Assembly (NCBI GenBank): GCA_037157565.1
Contig: JAZHRO010000055.1
Location: 38,037,001 to 38,101,000 of the forward strand
Reading direction: 5' to 3'
From: Thalassia testudinum
Lineage: Eukaryota; Streptophyta; Magnoliopsida; Alismatales; Hydrocharitaceae
Length of the DNA: 64,000 bases
In this document: in pieces, positions 19,288 through 31,257 of the stretch
Numbering within the stretch: the stretch's first letter is position 1
Layout of the letters: the number at the start of each line of letters is the position of its first letter
Made by a program: the position numbers and the translations under genes
Notes under the pieces: generated by a model
The model's database searches: none
What the model saw: only the letters and a program-made list of their open reading frames with translations
Told to the model about the DNA's origin: nothing

Positions 19288-22139
19288 TGATGAGAACCTC
19301 ATCATGAGCCATAACTAGCTCATTTTGACCCAATACAAAGGATAAAAGCTCCTACATATCTCAAGGAAAGGCTTAACTCAGAGAATTCTGAGTTTGAGAA
19401 GAAAACCAGTCATAAGGGGTAAAAGTGCAATTTTACCAGTATAATCTGCATACAGGGTAATTCAGGGCCCAAACACAGGTCAAAACAGCTTAATAAGAAT
19501 AAAAGTGGGATGAGATGATCTAGTAAGGGCTACAGCACTTCCAAGGAACCAAATGATAATCTGTAACCCTAAAACAACCCACTTCAATTCACAAGGTTCG
19601 AGGCAAAGTAAAAATAGAATAAACCCTCTAAAATTCATAGAAAAATAATCTCTAGGGTTTAGAACCTTCAATTTGGCCTTTAGAACCCATTTTGACCTAC
19701 ATTGAGAACCATGCCCAATTAATAACTTAATTTGGGTTTTTGCGCAAATTGACCGGTCAAACAAGGTTTAATATGAAAATGAAATTCACCATCAGATTCC
19801 TTAGGTCCTAATTAGTCATGTATAAAAACTTGAGCCTAAGAAGAAACCTCCTTGACCAACTTCACACTTTGGTCCTCATATATTTACTCTTTGGCCCTCA
19901 ACTTTTGAACCCTCGCATTTTGGCCCCTAACTCTCCTTCGTTCTTTGCAATCAGGTCCCTCCTGCAAAACCCTGCCAGCACCATGCTCCGGCGACCTTGC
20001 GCGGAGCATGGCGCCGCGCAGGGTGAGGTGGGGGACCTGGCAAGTATACCGGGGGTGCCCTGCGTCGTCAGCCGTCGCAGGGGCACCCCCATGGTCATTG
20101 TAGCCCACCATACCGGCCGTGCGAATGCACGGACGGTATGGGTTCGTGTTTCCGACCATTCTCCGGCGAAGGAGACACGTCGTCTCCCTTCGCCTTCCTC
20201 CCTGTTTCATCCCTATAAATTCCCCCCGCTGCTCCACCGACCAGGGCAGCTCGGGTCTGACGGGGAAAACCCCCAACTTTCTTCTCCTCTCCCTCCGGCA
20301 GACGCCCACCAGCTCCGGAGGTTCTTCCTCCTCCTCCTCTTCGCTCTGCCGCAATACCAGCAGCAGAGACTTCTTCCCCTGCTCTTCCCGCGTCGCGCAA
20401 TACCGGCGTGCGCTGCCTCTGCCCCGTCATCACCGCCGTCCTCCCCCCACTGGGCATCGTCTTCTCCGGCGACAGTCGATACGACTGTCGCCCTGTTCCT
20501 CCCCCTTCGTCCCTGCAAGTAAGTTAGAACTACTCCCCTTCTTCTCCTCTTTCTTTCCCCGCTTTCAATCTATTCAATTAAACCCTCTACCGACCCTGAC
20601 CACCTTCACCCCCTTCGCCTCTGCCCACCCTCCGGCGAGCCGTTCCCATCACCTCAGCGACCCACACGGCTCGCCGACCACCGCAGAACCTCCGCCTCCT
20701 CACCCTGATCCTCTTCCGCCCCTCCACTTCCCACCAAACACCCTCTGCAGATCCACCGAACACACCCACTTCTTCGCTCACAGTTTGACCTAGGACGACC
20801 TGTTGGCTCCATCACGCCCCCTGCAGACCCCCTGACCACCTTCGCCGTGCCACGGCGAAGGTCCCCCGCCTGTCTGATTTGGCCGAGAGGCCGTTCGTCT
20901 GTGACCAGGTGACTCGCCCGCCGTCGCCATTACTGAGCAGGCAGAGCTCCTTCACCTACAGGTGCAGGCACGCCTTCGCCCAGGTTCGACTCCCAGGTTG
21001 CGCGGGGAGTCTCCGCGAAACGTCCCAGGCTCGCAGATGGGGCGAAGGCCGCGCGTGAAGACACAATCGCCCACTGCTCCCTCCGCGACGGGCGCTCAAT
21101 TGGGGTGGGACATTTAGTCCCACCTCGGAACTTCTCGGAGGCGCGCGGACGCATAAAGGCAAAAAGTGCCTTATGCTGTCTGCCTCCTGACCACGGGGTG
21201 AGGTCCCTCTCACCCGACCCGGCCTCGTCCGTGACCACGCTCCGCGGACCTGGCCCGACCCGATTAAACCGACCTGCACTCCTCGCCCACCACCGCACGC
21301 CGGTGGGCCTGGACCCGGGCCTGACCCGAACCCGATTACCCGGTAGCTCTGGGAGAGCTTTCCCAAGAGTGGTTTCAGAGAGAAAGAGAGACGCGGGGGG
21401 GGGAGGGTAGAGTAGGTTTTGCCTCTTGACGAAAAACTCTGAAGTGTGCAGGCCAAAGAAGAAGAAGAAGACCCGCGGAAGAAGAAGTGCAGGCGAAGAA
21501 GAAGGAGCTGCACTGTAGCAAATGCTCAGTTAAGTCGTCGAAGCACCGGGTCAGACGACGGAAAGTCAGCAGCCAGAGCAGGAAAGAAGGCAGGCTGAAG
21601 AAGAAGGAAGAGCAACGGCTAAAGCAGAAGAAGAAGAAAGAAAGACTTAGTAGCTGAAGGCAGAAGCTCTGCAGCCATAAAGAAAAAAAAGAAGGGAAAA
21701 GAGAAAGGGTCACCACGATTGCAGAAGAAGAAGAAGAGAGGTCAAGGCAGAAAACCAAAGAAGAAGAAGAACAAGGAGCTCTGAAGAAAGAAGAACATCA
21801 CCAACGCAGGAACAGCAGGAAGAAGAAGAAGAGCATCACCATTGCAGAAGAAGAATATCACCTCTGCAGAACAGAGAAAAGAAGGAGATCTAAAGAAAGA
21901 GAGAAAGAAGAGCATCCCCCTCTGCAAAACAAAGAGAAAACAACGAATTCTTTCCCTCTCTCTTTCTTTTTGTAAAAGAAACATGTATATCTCTAGAATA
22001 CGACTTGCTCCCTGAGTTCGACCTCGGGAACTCTTTCATTTTCCGAGTAAAAAAAATTTATATATGAAATGTTGGTAATAACCGGCTTTACTACAACGTT
22101 ATAACAAAACCCTCAAACCCGGTTGCCGCCACGTTTTCA
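19288..22139 (+). repeat. 3' LTR of element f (2852 bp)
   Basis: Nearly identical to 11924-14769; the six-base length difference comes from an extra GAAGAA unit near 21630. TSD CAGCT follows at 22140. Confidence 0.93.
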
Positions 22140-22982
22140 CAGCTAAAGCTGAGGAGGGGAGCGCACACATGACCTACACCAACGTGGGGTCTTTAGTGAC
22201 GTTTAAATCCGCCACTAAAGACCCCCTCATTTAATGTTTTAAGATGAAATGACCTAGTTGCCGCTCCATTCTTCACCTATAAATAGCCCTACGATCCCTA
22301 CATATCCTTCATCCCTTCCTCTCTTCTCTCATCCCCTCCAAAGCTCTAAGAGCTTCTCCCAAACCCAAGATGCTCCATTAGAGTTTAAATTAGAATTTTT
22401 CCACCTTCTCATCCCAGTTCGTGGAGCACCCACAGTTGTCTTCTCACCGTCGTTCAGGAAGTGGATCCTACTGTGATGTCACCCTACCGCATCCTCCATC
22501 GTCCGTCTTCGTTCTCCCTCGTCCCGCATCTCACCACGTTCTTCCGGGTGCTTCGTTAATGCAGCTCATCCTCCAAGCAACCGTCGAGGAGGATAACCTC
22601 TCTCCACCATCTCTTTTATTGCTTTCTAGTGTAGATTTCCTACTTTCTAGTGTAATGATTAGATGTAATGAACTCGATTCAATGGTTATGAAATACCTGT
22701 TCGTTCTATCCCTATTGTCTTTATTTATATCATTCTTTCTCTCTCTTCTATTAATTATTCTTTAAGTAGGTAGCTATCATAGATTCAATTCAACTAGCTA
22801 ATATACTTCGTGATAACAAATTAACTTCGATTTTTGATCAAACATCCACCTCCCTGTGTTCGACCCAGAATTCCTTTTGAGTTTTGGTTAAAATTATCTA
22901 TTGATGGATTTTTCTCACAAATTACGCTACGACAACGGGTTTTCAAAAATTAAATCTTTTTGTGATAATTTTCCGTACAACA
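22140..22982 (+). repeat. 3' LTR of element d, second part
   Basis: Continues the LTR interrupted at 11923 and matches about 6709-7550 of the 5' LTR, including the TATA box (CCTATAAATAGCC near 22278). It ends ACAACA and is followed by the TATTG duplication. Confidence 0.88.
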
Positions 22983-22987
22983 TATTG

Positions 22988-24295
22988 GGTATGTAGTTAA
23001 GGTTAGTCTTGGGGGTATACTGGAAAAGTGCAAGGAGATGCTATCTAAATTTCACCAGCAGACTGTCTAGGATAGTAAAGGAGCTCGTCCCCCTTTATTG
23101 TTTTAACTGGACGGGGGTCTCCAGGGAGATCAAGAGATAGCTTATTAATAATATGGAGGTAAATAATTATATATTAATGTATATATAAGTTTACTTTAAT
23201 AATATTTAATTCATTTATACGATTTGTAATATTACAGGTGATCTTCGATTCAGGTGACGATTTGAATGTCACCAAGTACATCCTCAATCATGTTAAGAGA
23301 TGACATCGTGATTGGAGGATGACAACGAAGAGAAAGGTGAAACTTGTAATATTTCTCATTTTTTGTTATTTACTTAATTAATTTCTTTTGACAATTTATT
23401 TGTATAATTTATTATTATAATACAATGTCGTCTAATGAGGAGGAATTGAGGAATGTGCCTCCTACAATAGCAGCAGATGTGTGGAAAGAATGCTGTAAGC
23501 ATTGGAATAAGCCTGACATGGAGGTAATTACAAATACTTTTAAGAGCATTTGGAGATAAATGATTTAATTGTTTCCCATTACAATATGTTATATATACAG
23601 GATCAAGCGAAGAGGAATAATGCCAATAGGGCCAAAGCTCCACCACAGACCCACTGTTTGGGTCAAACTAGTATAGATAGAGTTAAGGCTAAATACATAA
23701 GTAATTCCTTACAATTATGTCACTTTTATGTTTTTAATTAAAGTTTTAATTATAACTATTACCTGCAAATCTCTGAAATATATTTATAGACACATTCCCA
23801 CAATGGTGCCACGCTCGATCAGGTTAGTGCGTATGAGGTTACTCATAACAAGGCCACCACCGACGACGGGCAAACATGGAACATGAGACATACTAAACAA
23901 AGCATGTAAGTAACATTTATTTATCAACTAATTTAATTTTTATACTTACTTTAATATGACATTAAATTATTGTAATTTATAGGGAGAAATAATGAACTTA
24001 ATCTACCCCCCTACAGACGCCGCTTCGAACACTCAGTAGCACCCTCCTACGACACCTGAGGAGGCTTTTAGGAGCGTCATGCCTCCAGAGCATGAAGGCT
24101 TCATTTGTAGTGGGGGGAGGAGTCATACGATCTCCAGCTGGTATGGGTGGGAGGGGTCAGCAACAGCTGCCGTCGTCCAGCAAATACAGACAACTCCATG
24201 ATGTCACCTCACAATTCCACCAGAAAACTCAAGCTTGGCAAGATGCCAAGAAATTCATGAAGGAGCAGAGGAAGGAGATGGAGTAGTAGAGAGCG
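22988..24295 (+). pseudogene. PTTA / Transposase_24-like gene of the inner CACTA, multi-exon relic
   Basis: Exon-like pieces separated by AT-rich introns encode a segment with WKECCKHWNKPDME, then DQAKRNNANRAKAPP followed by THCLGQTSIDRVKAKY, the pattern of plant PTTA/En-Spm accessory proteins (W.....W..P and K...N...R). A later exon near 23790-23905 gives SHNGATLDQVSAYEV-like sequence, and the last (about 24092-24286) ends in a Gln/Lys-rich, probably coiled tail. Such proteins are regarded as TNP1-like DNA-binding partners of TNP2. The 5' end of the gene is split from 5490-5809 by element d. Several frames are interrupted, so it is probably dead. Confidence 0.65.
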
Positions 24296-24649
24296 GAGAT
24301 GAGAGAGATGATGGCATTATTATGGGGGCAACAGTTGGAATCACACTTCCTATCACTACCCGCCTCGTAGAGATGACGACGACCTCGAAGGTGGTCTAGC
24401 AAGATAGGGGGTAGGAGCTGAGACATAGGTTTAGATTATTTATCTTTTCGTTAGTTAGGTTTTGTATTTTACTTTTTTTTATTTTGACATTATGACATAC
24501 TCTTTTCCTTAGGTTTATATATATATATATATTTGTTGTATGTTGAATGTTTTATGTTGCATGTTTTATGTTGATGAAATTTTTATATTGTATATGTTGT
24601 ATGTTTTGCATATTGCATATGTTTAGCAACATTATATAGCGAAAAGAAA
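24296..24649 (+). other. 3' flank of the CACTA gene, no further gene
   Basis: AT-rich, with a short (TA)n run near 24520 and TATGTTGAATG/TATGTTGCATG-type repeats. Probably the 3' UTR of the PTTA-like gene. Confidence 0.5.
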
Positions 24650-24940
24650 TACACATATATGCACGACGGTTATGTTTCAAACCGTCAGGTATGGTTCACG
24701 TGTATCGTACACGACGGTTATTAAAACCGTCATTGAATGGTACTTAACGACAATTTATAAAAGAGAGACAATGATTTCTAGAACCATCGTGTAAAATACG
24801 ATGATTTTGACGATGATTTAAAATCAAAATCATCGTGTATACACTAACCTGACACATACTTTTGCGATGACAGAATACAGCGGTTTTGACTGAATAGACG
24901 ATGATTTTCAACCATTGCGAAAAGCAACCATCTTGTAGTG
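24650..24940 (+). repeat. CACTA 3' subterminal repeats and terminal inverted repeat
   Basis: Inverted pairs such as ACGACGGTTATG...AACCGTC (24662-24688) and CGACGGTTATTAAAACCGTC (24712-24731) lead to the terminal repeat ending CTTGTAGTG at 24940, followed by the CAT duplication. Confidence 0.8.
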
Positions 24941-26915
24941 CATCCATCTACATTGAACTGGCCCTACGAACCTTGCTTCATTTTCCAAATGTATTGTTAA
25001 ATGCACCATTATGTCGAAAAAAGCTAGGGGAAAAATCTATTCCATTTTATACAATGTGATGACAACTTGTTTGTCCCAGTATCGTAACATTTCAGCATCT
25101 AAGGTCTTTGAAGAGATAGCTTTGAATTATCGACTCATGTCTGTAAAAACATCTACAACGGGATCAGGTAAGACTTTATGCATGGCAAATGAGAAAAACA
25201 CTTGCATATAAACATGCGAGTCATGACTTTTTAACCCACTTTTTTTTCTTGAGATTCATTAACACAGTGCGACAATTGTGATGAGTAGCCATCCGGCACC
25301 TGTATCTCCTTCAGAAATGAGAATATTTTCTGAATCTATTCATGCTTTAAGCTGTATATAGAATCTGGGAATTCCACACTGCCATCATCCTTCTCTATCG
25401 TATGTAGCTTTGGATGAAGCCCAAAATCTCCATATCTTATTTTTATTGCCTTTTGGACTATATGTTAAATTTAGGACATCCAACATATTGTCTGTGACAT
25501 TTTTGTCTATGTGCATGAATGCTTTAATGAAGCAAGGTCATTTTTAAAAAGGCGTTCCAATCTTATGTTTCCAAGGTTTTACAATTTCTGTATTATCGTT
25601 ACTCCTGACAACATAACAAAATCTGTGCTTAGCTTATTTTTTTGATTCCTAGAGGAATATCGACAAGATTTGTCATCAAATCTATCTTTGAACTGTATTG
25701 TTTGCCATCTATTGTCAATTGGAAGGAATTTGCAGTGACCCAAGTAAAACAACTTGCTTCTTTTCACATAATCGGAGATGATGCGTGTCATCTATACAAA
25801 TTGGAATGCCAATTTTTCTTTTGTACTCCATCCAGACAAATTTGCATATGCTGGAAAGTCATTAACAGTTGATAGCAATGCAGCACGCATCATGCATAAG
25901 AAATTCTTTATTTCCTGCATCGTATGTCTAAATGCCGTTATCCCACAATAGTTTCAATTCATCCACCAATGGTTGCAAGTAACTATCTATAGCATTTCCT
26001 GGTTGCTTTGAGCCTGGGATCAACAATGTCAGCATCATAAAAGACGTCGATCACATACACAACCAAGGAGGTAGGTTATAACTTACCATCACCACTGGCA
26101 ATATTAAATATGACGGATACATATTCTTAAATGGATTAAATTTGTTGCTTGCAAGACCCAATCTTACGTTACGTGATTCCTACAAAAATGATACATGCCT
26201 GTTATCAAATTTTATCGACTCATTAGAATCTACGAGGTGACGAATGTAGCCATCTCGTGATTTGTTCTGCTTATGTCATTCCATCAATTTCGCAGTCTTA
26301 CTTGATATAAATAAGTGTTGAAGCCTAGGAATCAATGGAAAGTATCATAGGATCTTCTCTACTTATTTCTTGCCATGTTGATTCCCAGATCTTCCAACCT
26401 TATATCTTGACGCACCACACTCAAGTCAAGTATCAAGACCAGCATATTCAATTCTGAACAATACACAATCGTTCGAACAAGTATCAATCTTTTCGCAAAT
26501 TAAGCCCAATACCCTAATCTGTTTCTTCACATCATACCATGACTCCGAATAACCTTTAGGCTTAGATAGGAGCTCTCTAATAAATTCAAGTACCTCAGAC
26601 ATTAATTTAGATGTGGCTCTATTGATAACCCTCATCGGAAATAATTTCGATAGAAATGTCAACCTTGACATAGAGCTCACTCCAAGAGAAATCAATTCAG
26701 TGGCTGCCTTAGTAGTATCATAAAAGTTGTTACAACTTTGTAATATGTCACTATCGTCTATAATGCTATTTGCTGCTTGAAGTTCAATCAACATTTCCTC
26801 TATCCTATCACCTTCAATATTACCAGTAGGCTCCTCATCAACATTCATTGAATCTGTTTCATAAGTTTCTACGATGAATTCTAAATGAGCAATCCACTTG
26901 GTGTAATATTGCCAT
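24941..26915 (-). pseudogene. TNP2 transposase, central part of the outer CACTA
   Basis: On the minus strand from 26915 down: QYYTKWIAHLE, then QIRVLGLICEKIDTCSNDC and CGASRYKVGRSGNQHGKK (the Cys-rich zone before the transposase core), then PLVDELKLLWDNG with DAGN and NDFPAYANLSGW, the hallmark of Transposase_21, and finally GPVQCRWM at the junction with the inner CACTA. Several frameshifts and stops are present, one right after LLWDNG. At the right edge the sequence is cut by the solo LTR 26916-28442 and continues at 28443. Confidence 0.85.
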
Positions 26916-28442
26916 TGGTCGGACATGTTTAGCGTGTTAGAAACTGGGGTTACAAGTAACCCATCATCGTAGTTGCAAAGCGTGTCGATCAAATAAAATT
27001 TATACCAAAACTCAAAAAGTGAGTCCCGAGTCAAACATAGGGAGGTGACGTTTACTTTAAGTGAAAACTGCACTTCGATTTGTTTCTTTTTGGTATTTTA
27101 GGGTTTTGTTATTTTTTTGTGTTTTTGAAATAGAAGACAAGCAATCACAAGATAGAGATGGAATCAAATGTGATGTATTGCATTAATGTCTATTACAATA
27201 ATCTACGAAATCATAAAAAGAGAGGGAGGTGAGAGGAAATCTCCCGAATCGATTGTTCGGCGAGACAACGAGGCCTGGAGGAAGCTCAGACGAAGGAGGT
27301 GAGGACGGGACGACAGAGGTGAGATGCAAGAGGACATCGTGTTGAGGAAAGCTTCGGCCTGGCTCCGGAATGGAGGTGAGAAGACAAAGATGATCTGCTA
27401 CCGGAATGGAGGTGGGAGGACAGCTCCAAGGTGACCTATCAAGGGGAATGGGAAGTTGGAGGAGTATTTGGTGGGGTAGAGATGCGCTATACTAACAGGC
27501 ACCTTGGGAGCTTGAGAACAAGCTCTAATGGAGCATTGGTAGGCTTGCTAGAGCTTGGGAGTAGGTGAGAGTAGAGTAGATAGAGATGGCTTGGAAGGGA
27601 GAGGGTGTAGGTCCATTTATAGTGGAGGAGAAGAGGCAAAAATAAGCATGGAACCATTCGTGACATCCAGGCCGTCGCTGGAAGCATCACTGTAGGCAGC
27701 TCATGCCCCGCTTATGCCTGCTCATGCCCATAGCTGGCTTTGCTAGCGCGCAAAGAATTAGCGACGGCTGTAAGCATCGCTGTAAGTCCAGCTCATGCAT
27801 CGATGTAGGTCCAACTCATGCATAGCTGGTGCTGTGTTCCCTCGCCATTGCCACGTGCACGCGCACCCACTCGCTAGCGCTGCGCTATGCGCATGCGCGT
27901 CTGGGAGCACGCACGCACCTGTGCTGCTACGGGCGTGCGGTGGCACGTGCGTGCACTAGGCGGCATGGGCTATGCCACGTGGCGCAGTATTGGCCGTCCA
28001 TCTTCTTCTTATTGTAGGGGCAGCTATAAAGGTCGAATTGAGTCGATTTTCGCTCTGTTAGGCAGCGATCATCGACCCGAATCCATCTTTGCAGTCGGAT
28101 TTTGTCATTTAAAGCTCCAAATTTTTTCTCCTAGTCCCTTGGCCGTTGATCTTCCTCGGACTGCATATGGTGCTACGGGACTACGATCGAGGTGATTTCA
28201 GAGGCGTTGGACTCCGATCGTCGTCTTGATCAGATCTGTACAATCAGATCGTCAATCCGAGGCTCCGAAATAAATATCCTTCTCTCCTAACCACAAAAAG
28301 GATGTAATTAACCTAAATTATATACAACTACTCTAAATGTAGAATGATGCATGTTATGCAATATTTATAACATGAAATGCAAATCTAAGCCTAGGAACAT
28401 GCATGAATAGGCATTTTACCCTCAATAAATGTGTTTACATCA
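26916..28442 (-). mobile_element. Solo LTR (family 1), minus strand, inside TNP2
   Basis: On the minus strand it starts TGATGTAAACAC and ends ATGTCCGACCA, aligning end to end with the solo LTR at 53864-55332. It has a TATA box (CCACTATAAATGG, about 27612-27625) and a G-box palindrome TGCCACGTGGCGCA (27973-27986) but lacks the tRNA-like module. The flanking 5-mers GCCAT and GCGAC agree at three of five bases, fitting an old insertion. Removing it restores the TNP2 motif NGWSQYYTKW with correct family spacing. Confidence 0.78.
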
Positions 28443-28630
28443 GCGACCAACCATTACAGATTACATGCTCTAACACAGTGTTACGATCATGTACTCCTCC
28501 ATTTAAGCACCTTTGACAAGGACAGAAAATCAACTATAGAAGTTCCCTTCGTCTAAATGATTTCCTATCATCATGAAAAGCCCAATCCATGAACTCCCTC
28601 ACTCCATTCTTATATCAAATGTAATCTAAA
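28443..28630 (-). pseudogene. TNP2 transposase, N-terminal part
   Basis: Minus strand reads NGVREFMDWAFHDDRKSF, a stop, then FCPCQRCLNG and EHVICNGWS, matching the CPC..C zone and the start of the R/H-x-x-x-x-GF...YT.W motif of TNP2. At least one stop interrupts it. Confidence 0.75.
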
Positions 28631-29275
28631 ATCTTTGACTAATTCAAGACTTGTCCATAATGACCTAAATAATTATTAACAGATATAAAGGTCTCCAGTT
28701 AATGTCATATTATATCTATAAACATTTACACGAAAAAAAGCTACTCTTACATGCACCTAATTGACCCACCAATTATGAATAAGCATTGACATGTTATATA
28801 TATGTTTGCATTTTTATCATGATTTTTACTTTAATAGCCTATCCTTGAATATTTGATCACAATATTACTTGTTACATGTAACCGATGTCTAGAGAAATTT
28901 CAACAGCATCTCCTAGCACTTCTCCAGTATACCCCCTAAGACTAACCTTAACTACATTCCCAATAACTCCATTTAAGGGTGCTTTTGGAACGTATATAAG
29001 ATCAATTGGTATACAGAAGAAAAGCGAAAAGAAACTACCAAAATTCCTCCTGACATCGATTCTATGTAACAAGTAACCCTAAGTTGTGATCAAAACTTCA
29101 AGGGCCCCCTTTTGTTCAAAACTTATCTGAACAAATGACAACTCTTATGGCATGCTATAAAGACAAAACTTTGTGTAAGATAAATACACACTCTGCATTA
29201 TCTATATAACATGATCATAAGTGTCGATGGGCAAGTATTTTGACATGATTATCCCCTCCCAAAACCTGTAACTAT
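28631..29275 (-). other. Outer CACTA leader block shared with the inner CACTA, with a foldback
   Basis: Positions 28860-29275, reversed, match the inner CACTA block that is split between 5490-5814 and 22983-23060. Within it 28843-28900 and 29041-29103 form an imperfect inverted repeat (about 60 bp arms, 140 bp apart), based on TTGATCACAA and TTACTTGTTACAT. No gene was recognised. Confidence 0.5.
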
Positions 29276-29769
29276 TCAATTGTGAAATCATCGATGTTTA
29301 GAAATACGTGTCATTGTATAGGACGAAATTCGCATAAAACACTTTAATTTATAAAACTTGAAAACAGGAATGAGTTTGAGGTCGTTCGTAGGGAGCAAAT
29401 ATGGAATTCACACACTAATTGCAATTAAAAGTAATGAGCACAATTAATTAAGCATGGAAAAGATATGCAATGAATAAAATCTATTCAAATTGATATTCAA
29501 TAATAGCACGTGCCTGAAAAGATAATGAGATAAAAATAAATTAGGAATTTTAAAAAATGGTGATTTAAATCACCACGCAATCCTACATTTAAGCACATCC
29601 AAATATCTAAATGTAGGATCTTAAAACATACTATTTTACGAGCACAAACAATCAAGCAAAATATTAGTAATAACAAGAAAGATTTGTACAAAAATCAAAC
29701 CACAAAAAATGACATAAGATATATAGTGGTTCCTCATTCACTTGGGTACTCCACTACCTAAGCTCCCAG
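29276..29769 (-). mobile_element. SIRE-like LTR, left part (split by element e)
   Basis: This segment and 40056 to about 40745 join into one LTR once element e is removed at CCCAG. The left part resembles, inverted, the LTR end near 51390-51490 (CCTACGAACGACCTC...). The text around the join (GGGTACTCCACTACCTAAG...CCCTCTTCCCCGAGGG) resembles the R region of SIRE-type LTRs. A minus-strand TATA box (CTCTATAAAAAGACC) lies at about 40445-40459. Outer boundaries are approximate; I could not find a convincing target duplication. Confidence 0.5.
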
Positions 29770-31244
29770 TAACGGTCACGAACGTGTTTGTATTAAATCG
29801 TTGTTGTAGCATGTTTTACGACGTCAATCATAAAAAGAATCGGAGGTGAGTCCAAGTGTCAAAACACAGGGAGGCAATAATTAGATCACATACTCACTTT
29901 CGTGTCACATAAATATGTCGTTTGCTCACTTGAAAATCAATTTGAGAAAAAGAGAGAGAGAGATAGATAGAGATGAGAGAGAGAGCGAGAAGGGTTAGAG
30001 AACCATGCTCAAGATATCATAAGATCAATGTATCAACAATCTCTTAGCAAATGTGTAATCAACATAATGTAGATGAAAGTTTAACAAAATAGATGAACTA
30101 CACTATAAAATGAAATAAAAATAAGAACAAGGACGAAGAACGTGTCGAGGCAGCCACGGCGGTGGAGGGGCTTCCATCGGCGGCTCAGAGGCTTCAAGAC
30201 CTTGCTTGGAGCTCTAGAAGGTGGTGGTATCTCGTGGGCATATGCTCTTTGCAAATGGGAGGGGTAGGACCCTTTTTATAGTTGAAGAAAGGGTTCAAAT
30301 TCGTCATTGGTGTTTAATGATAGTTGCAAGCATCATTAAAGACCCCTGTAACTGCCGCTGAAGTTACGCCCCCGCCGCTCACGCCCAAGCTAGCGCGCAC
30401 CTCATGCTTGTTGCGCACGTGTGTGCTGGCGCACACTGGTCTCCACGTTGCTGCTACCCCACGCGCGCTGCTGCGTTGCCACGCACACTCACGCACGCAT
30501 GAGCGCGCTGCATGCCGTGCTGTGCCCTACGCGCCATGCATTGCTATGTCGCACCTCAATTGCGAAATTGGGGCTCGACAGGAATTAAACCCGTGTCATG
30601 CGATGGAGGCGTGAAGTCTTAGCCAATGCGCTGAGGCCGCGCATTGGTCTTGCCTTTGCATTTGGTGCCCGTGCATCTCAGCCATCCGATCATAGATCGA
30701 ACAGCTAAGGTTGGTTGATGAAGGAGTGCCAAAGATGGAAGGGTGCTGGCTTGTGTTGGGTGGCCAAGATGGGGCCACATGGTGCCATCTAGGCCATCCA
30801 TCTTCTTTTTGTTGTAGGAGATGCAATGGTGCTCGAATCGTGATGATTTCTGCGCTACTAGATTGCGATTTTCACTCCGTATCCATCCATACGGTCAGAT
30901 TTTTCATCAGAGGCCCGTAAGGATGTTGCATTGCCCCCTGGCCATTGATCTTTCTCGAGCTTGTTATGGGAGCTACGGAGGTCGGATCGAAGTGATTTCA
31001 AGTCCGTTGGACTCCGTTTGTTAATCCAGATCCATCCGTACGGTCCAATCATTCATCTAAGACCTGTTTCAAAATGAACTTGTGCACATGATCATTAAAC
31101 ATTCATTCTAAGTGATTAAAATGTAATGATCATGCAATATGCATGCAATGCTCCCAAACCCATTATAATCTAACATTATTGCACAAGTACCCTCAAAATT
31201 GACTCTAATTGATGTTATTAACACTTATAATTATAGAGTCATCA
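29770..31244 (-). repeat. 3' LTR of element e (1475 bp)
   Basis: Reads TGATGACTC... leftward to ...CGTGACCGTTA. Contains a TATA box (CAACTATAAAAAGGG, about 30269-30283), a tRNA-like module (30575-30640) and a slightly decayed G-box palindrome (30769-30790). It is older-looking than element f's LTRs: differences from the 5' LTR are frequent. Confidence 0.88.
30575..30640 (-). other. tRNA-like A-box/B-box module in 3' LTR of element e
   Basis: Reverse complement gives A-like box CAGCGCATTGG (30623-30633) and B-like box GGTTTAATTCC (30581-30591). One base differs from the second copy at 39444-39454. Confidence 0.55.
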
Positions 31245-31257
31245 TACCCCCATGCCC
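31245..31257 (-). promoter_or_regulatory. LTR-proximal polypurine tract (PPT2) of element e
   Basis: Reverse complement GGGCATGGGGGTA directly before the LTR start TGATGAC, preceded by GCTAGGGACTAGTAAGG as in d and f. Confidence 0.82.

Larger units (their letters stand above)
11924..22139 (+). mobile_element. Element f: young non-autonomous Athila/Tat-like LTR retrotransposon, TSD CAGCT
   Basis: Two LTRs of about 2.85 kb (11924-14769 and 19288-22139) begin TGATGAG and end TTTTCA, flanked by CAGCT (11919-11923 and 22140-22144). By eye they differ at roughly a dozen sites plus a short GAA-repeat indel, so the insertion is recent. A tRNA-Asp primer site, one long ORF without pol motifs, an internal purine tract, three covarying hairpins and an LTR-proximal purine tract fill the 4.5-kb interior. 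With long LTRs and no pol it is comparable to LARD-type elements, except that it has a well-preserved ORF. It inserted into the 3' LTR of element d. Confidence 0.95.
5815..22982 (+). mobile_element. Element d: non-autonomous Athila/Tat-like LTR retrotransposon, TSD TATTG
   Basis: LTRs begin TGACG and end ACAACA; the 5-bp duplication TATTG flanks the unit (5810-5814 and 22983-22987). The 5' LTR is 5815-7550. A decayed tRNA-Asp primer site follows, then a broken Tyr/Pro-rich ORF series (8678-9943), an internal purine tract (10517-10528), two RNA hairpins, a second purine tract (11735-11745) and a 3' LTR that lacks its first 741 bp. That 3' LTR is split by element f. No protease, RT, RNase H or integrase motif was found in the roughly 4.2-kb interior, so it depended on another element's proteins. 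Confidence 0.9.
3451..24940 (+). mobile_element. Inner CACTA transposon (about 4.3 kb without nested insertions), TSD CAT
   Basis: It begins CACTACTAGAAAAATGGGC and ends ...CATCTTGTAGTG; the terminal inverted repeats match imperfectly over about 28 bp. It is flanked by the 3-bp duplication CAT (3448-3450 and 24941-24943), as expected for CACTA elements. Removing nested element d (5815-22982) leaves about 4.3 kb, holding a C-rich leader exon, an AT-rich segment, a PTTA-type gene and subterminal repeats. No TNP2 is visible, so it was probably non-autonomous and mobilised in trans. It sits inside the TNP2 gene of the outer CACTA in opposite orientation. Confidence 0.92.

Noticed and set aside
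26426..27073. A single 215-codon gene on the minus strand
   Set aside because: The frame is a chimera: the part above 26916 is LTR sequence and only the rest is TNP2.
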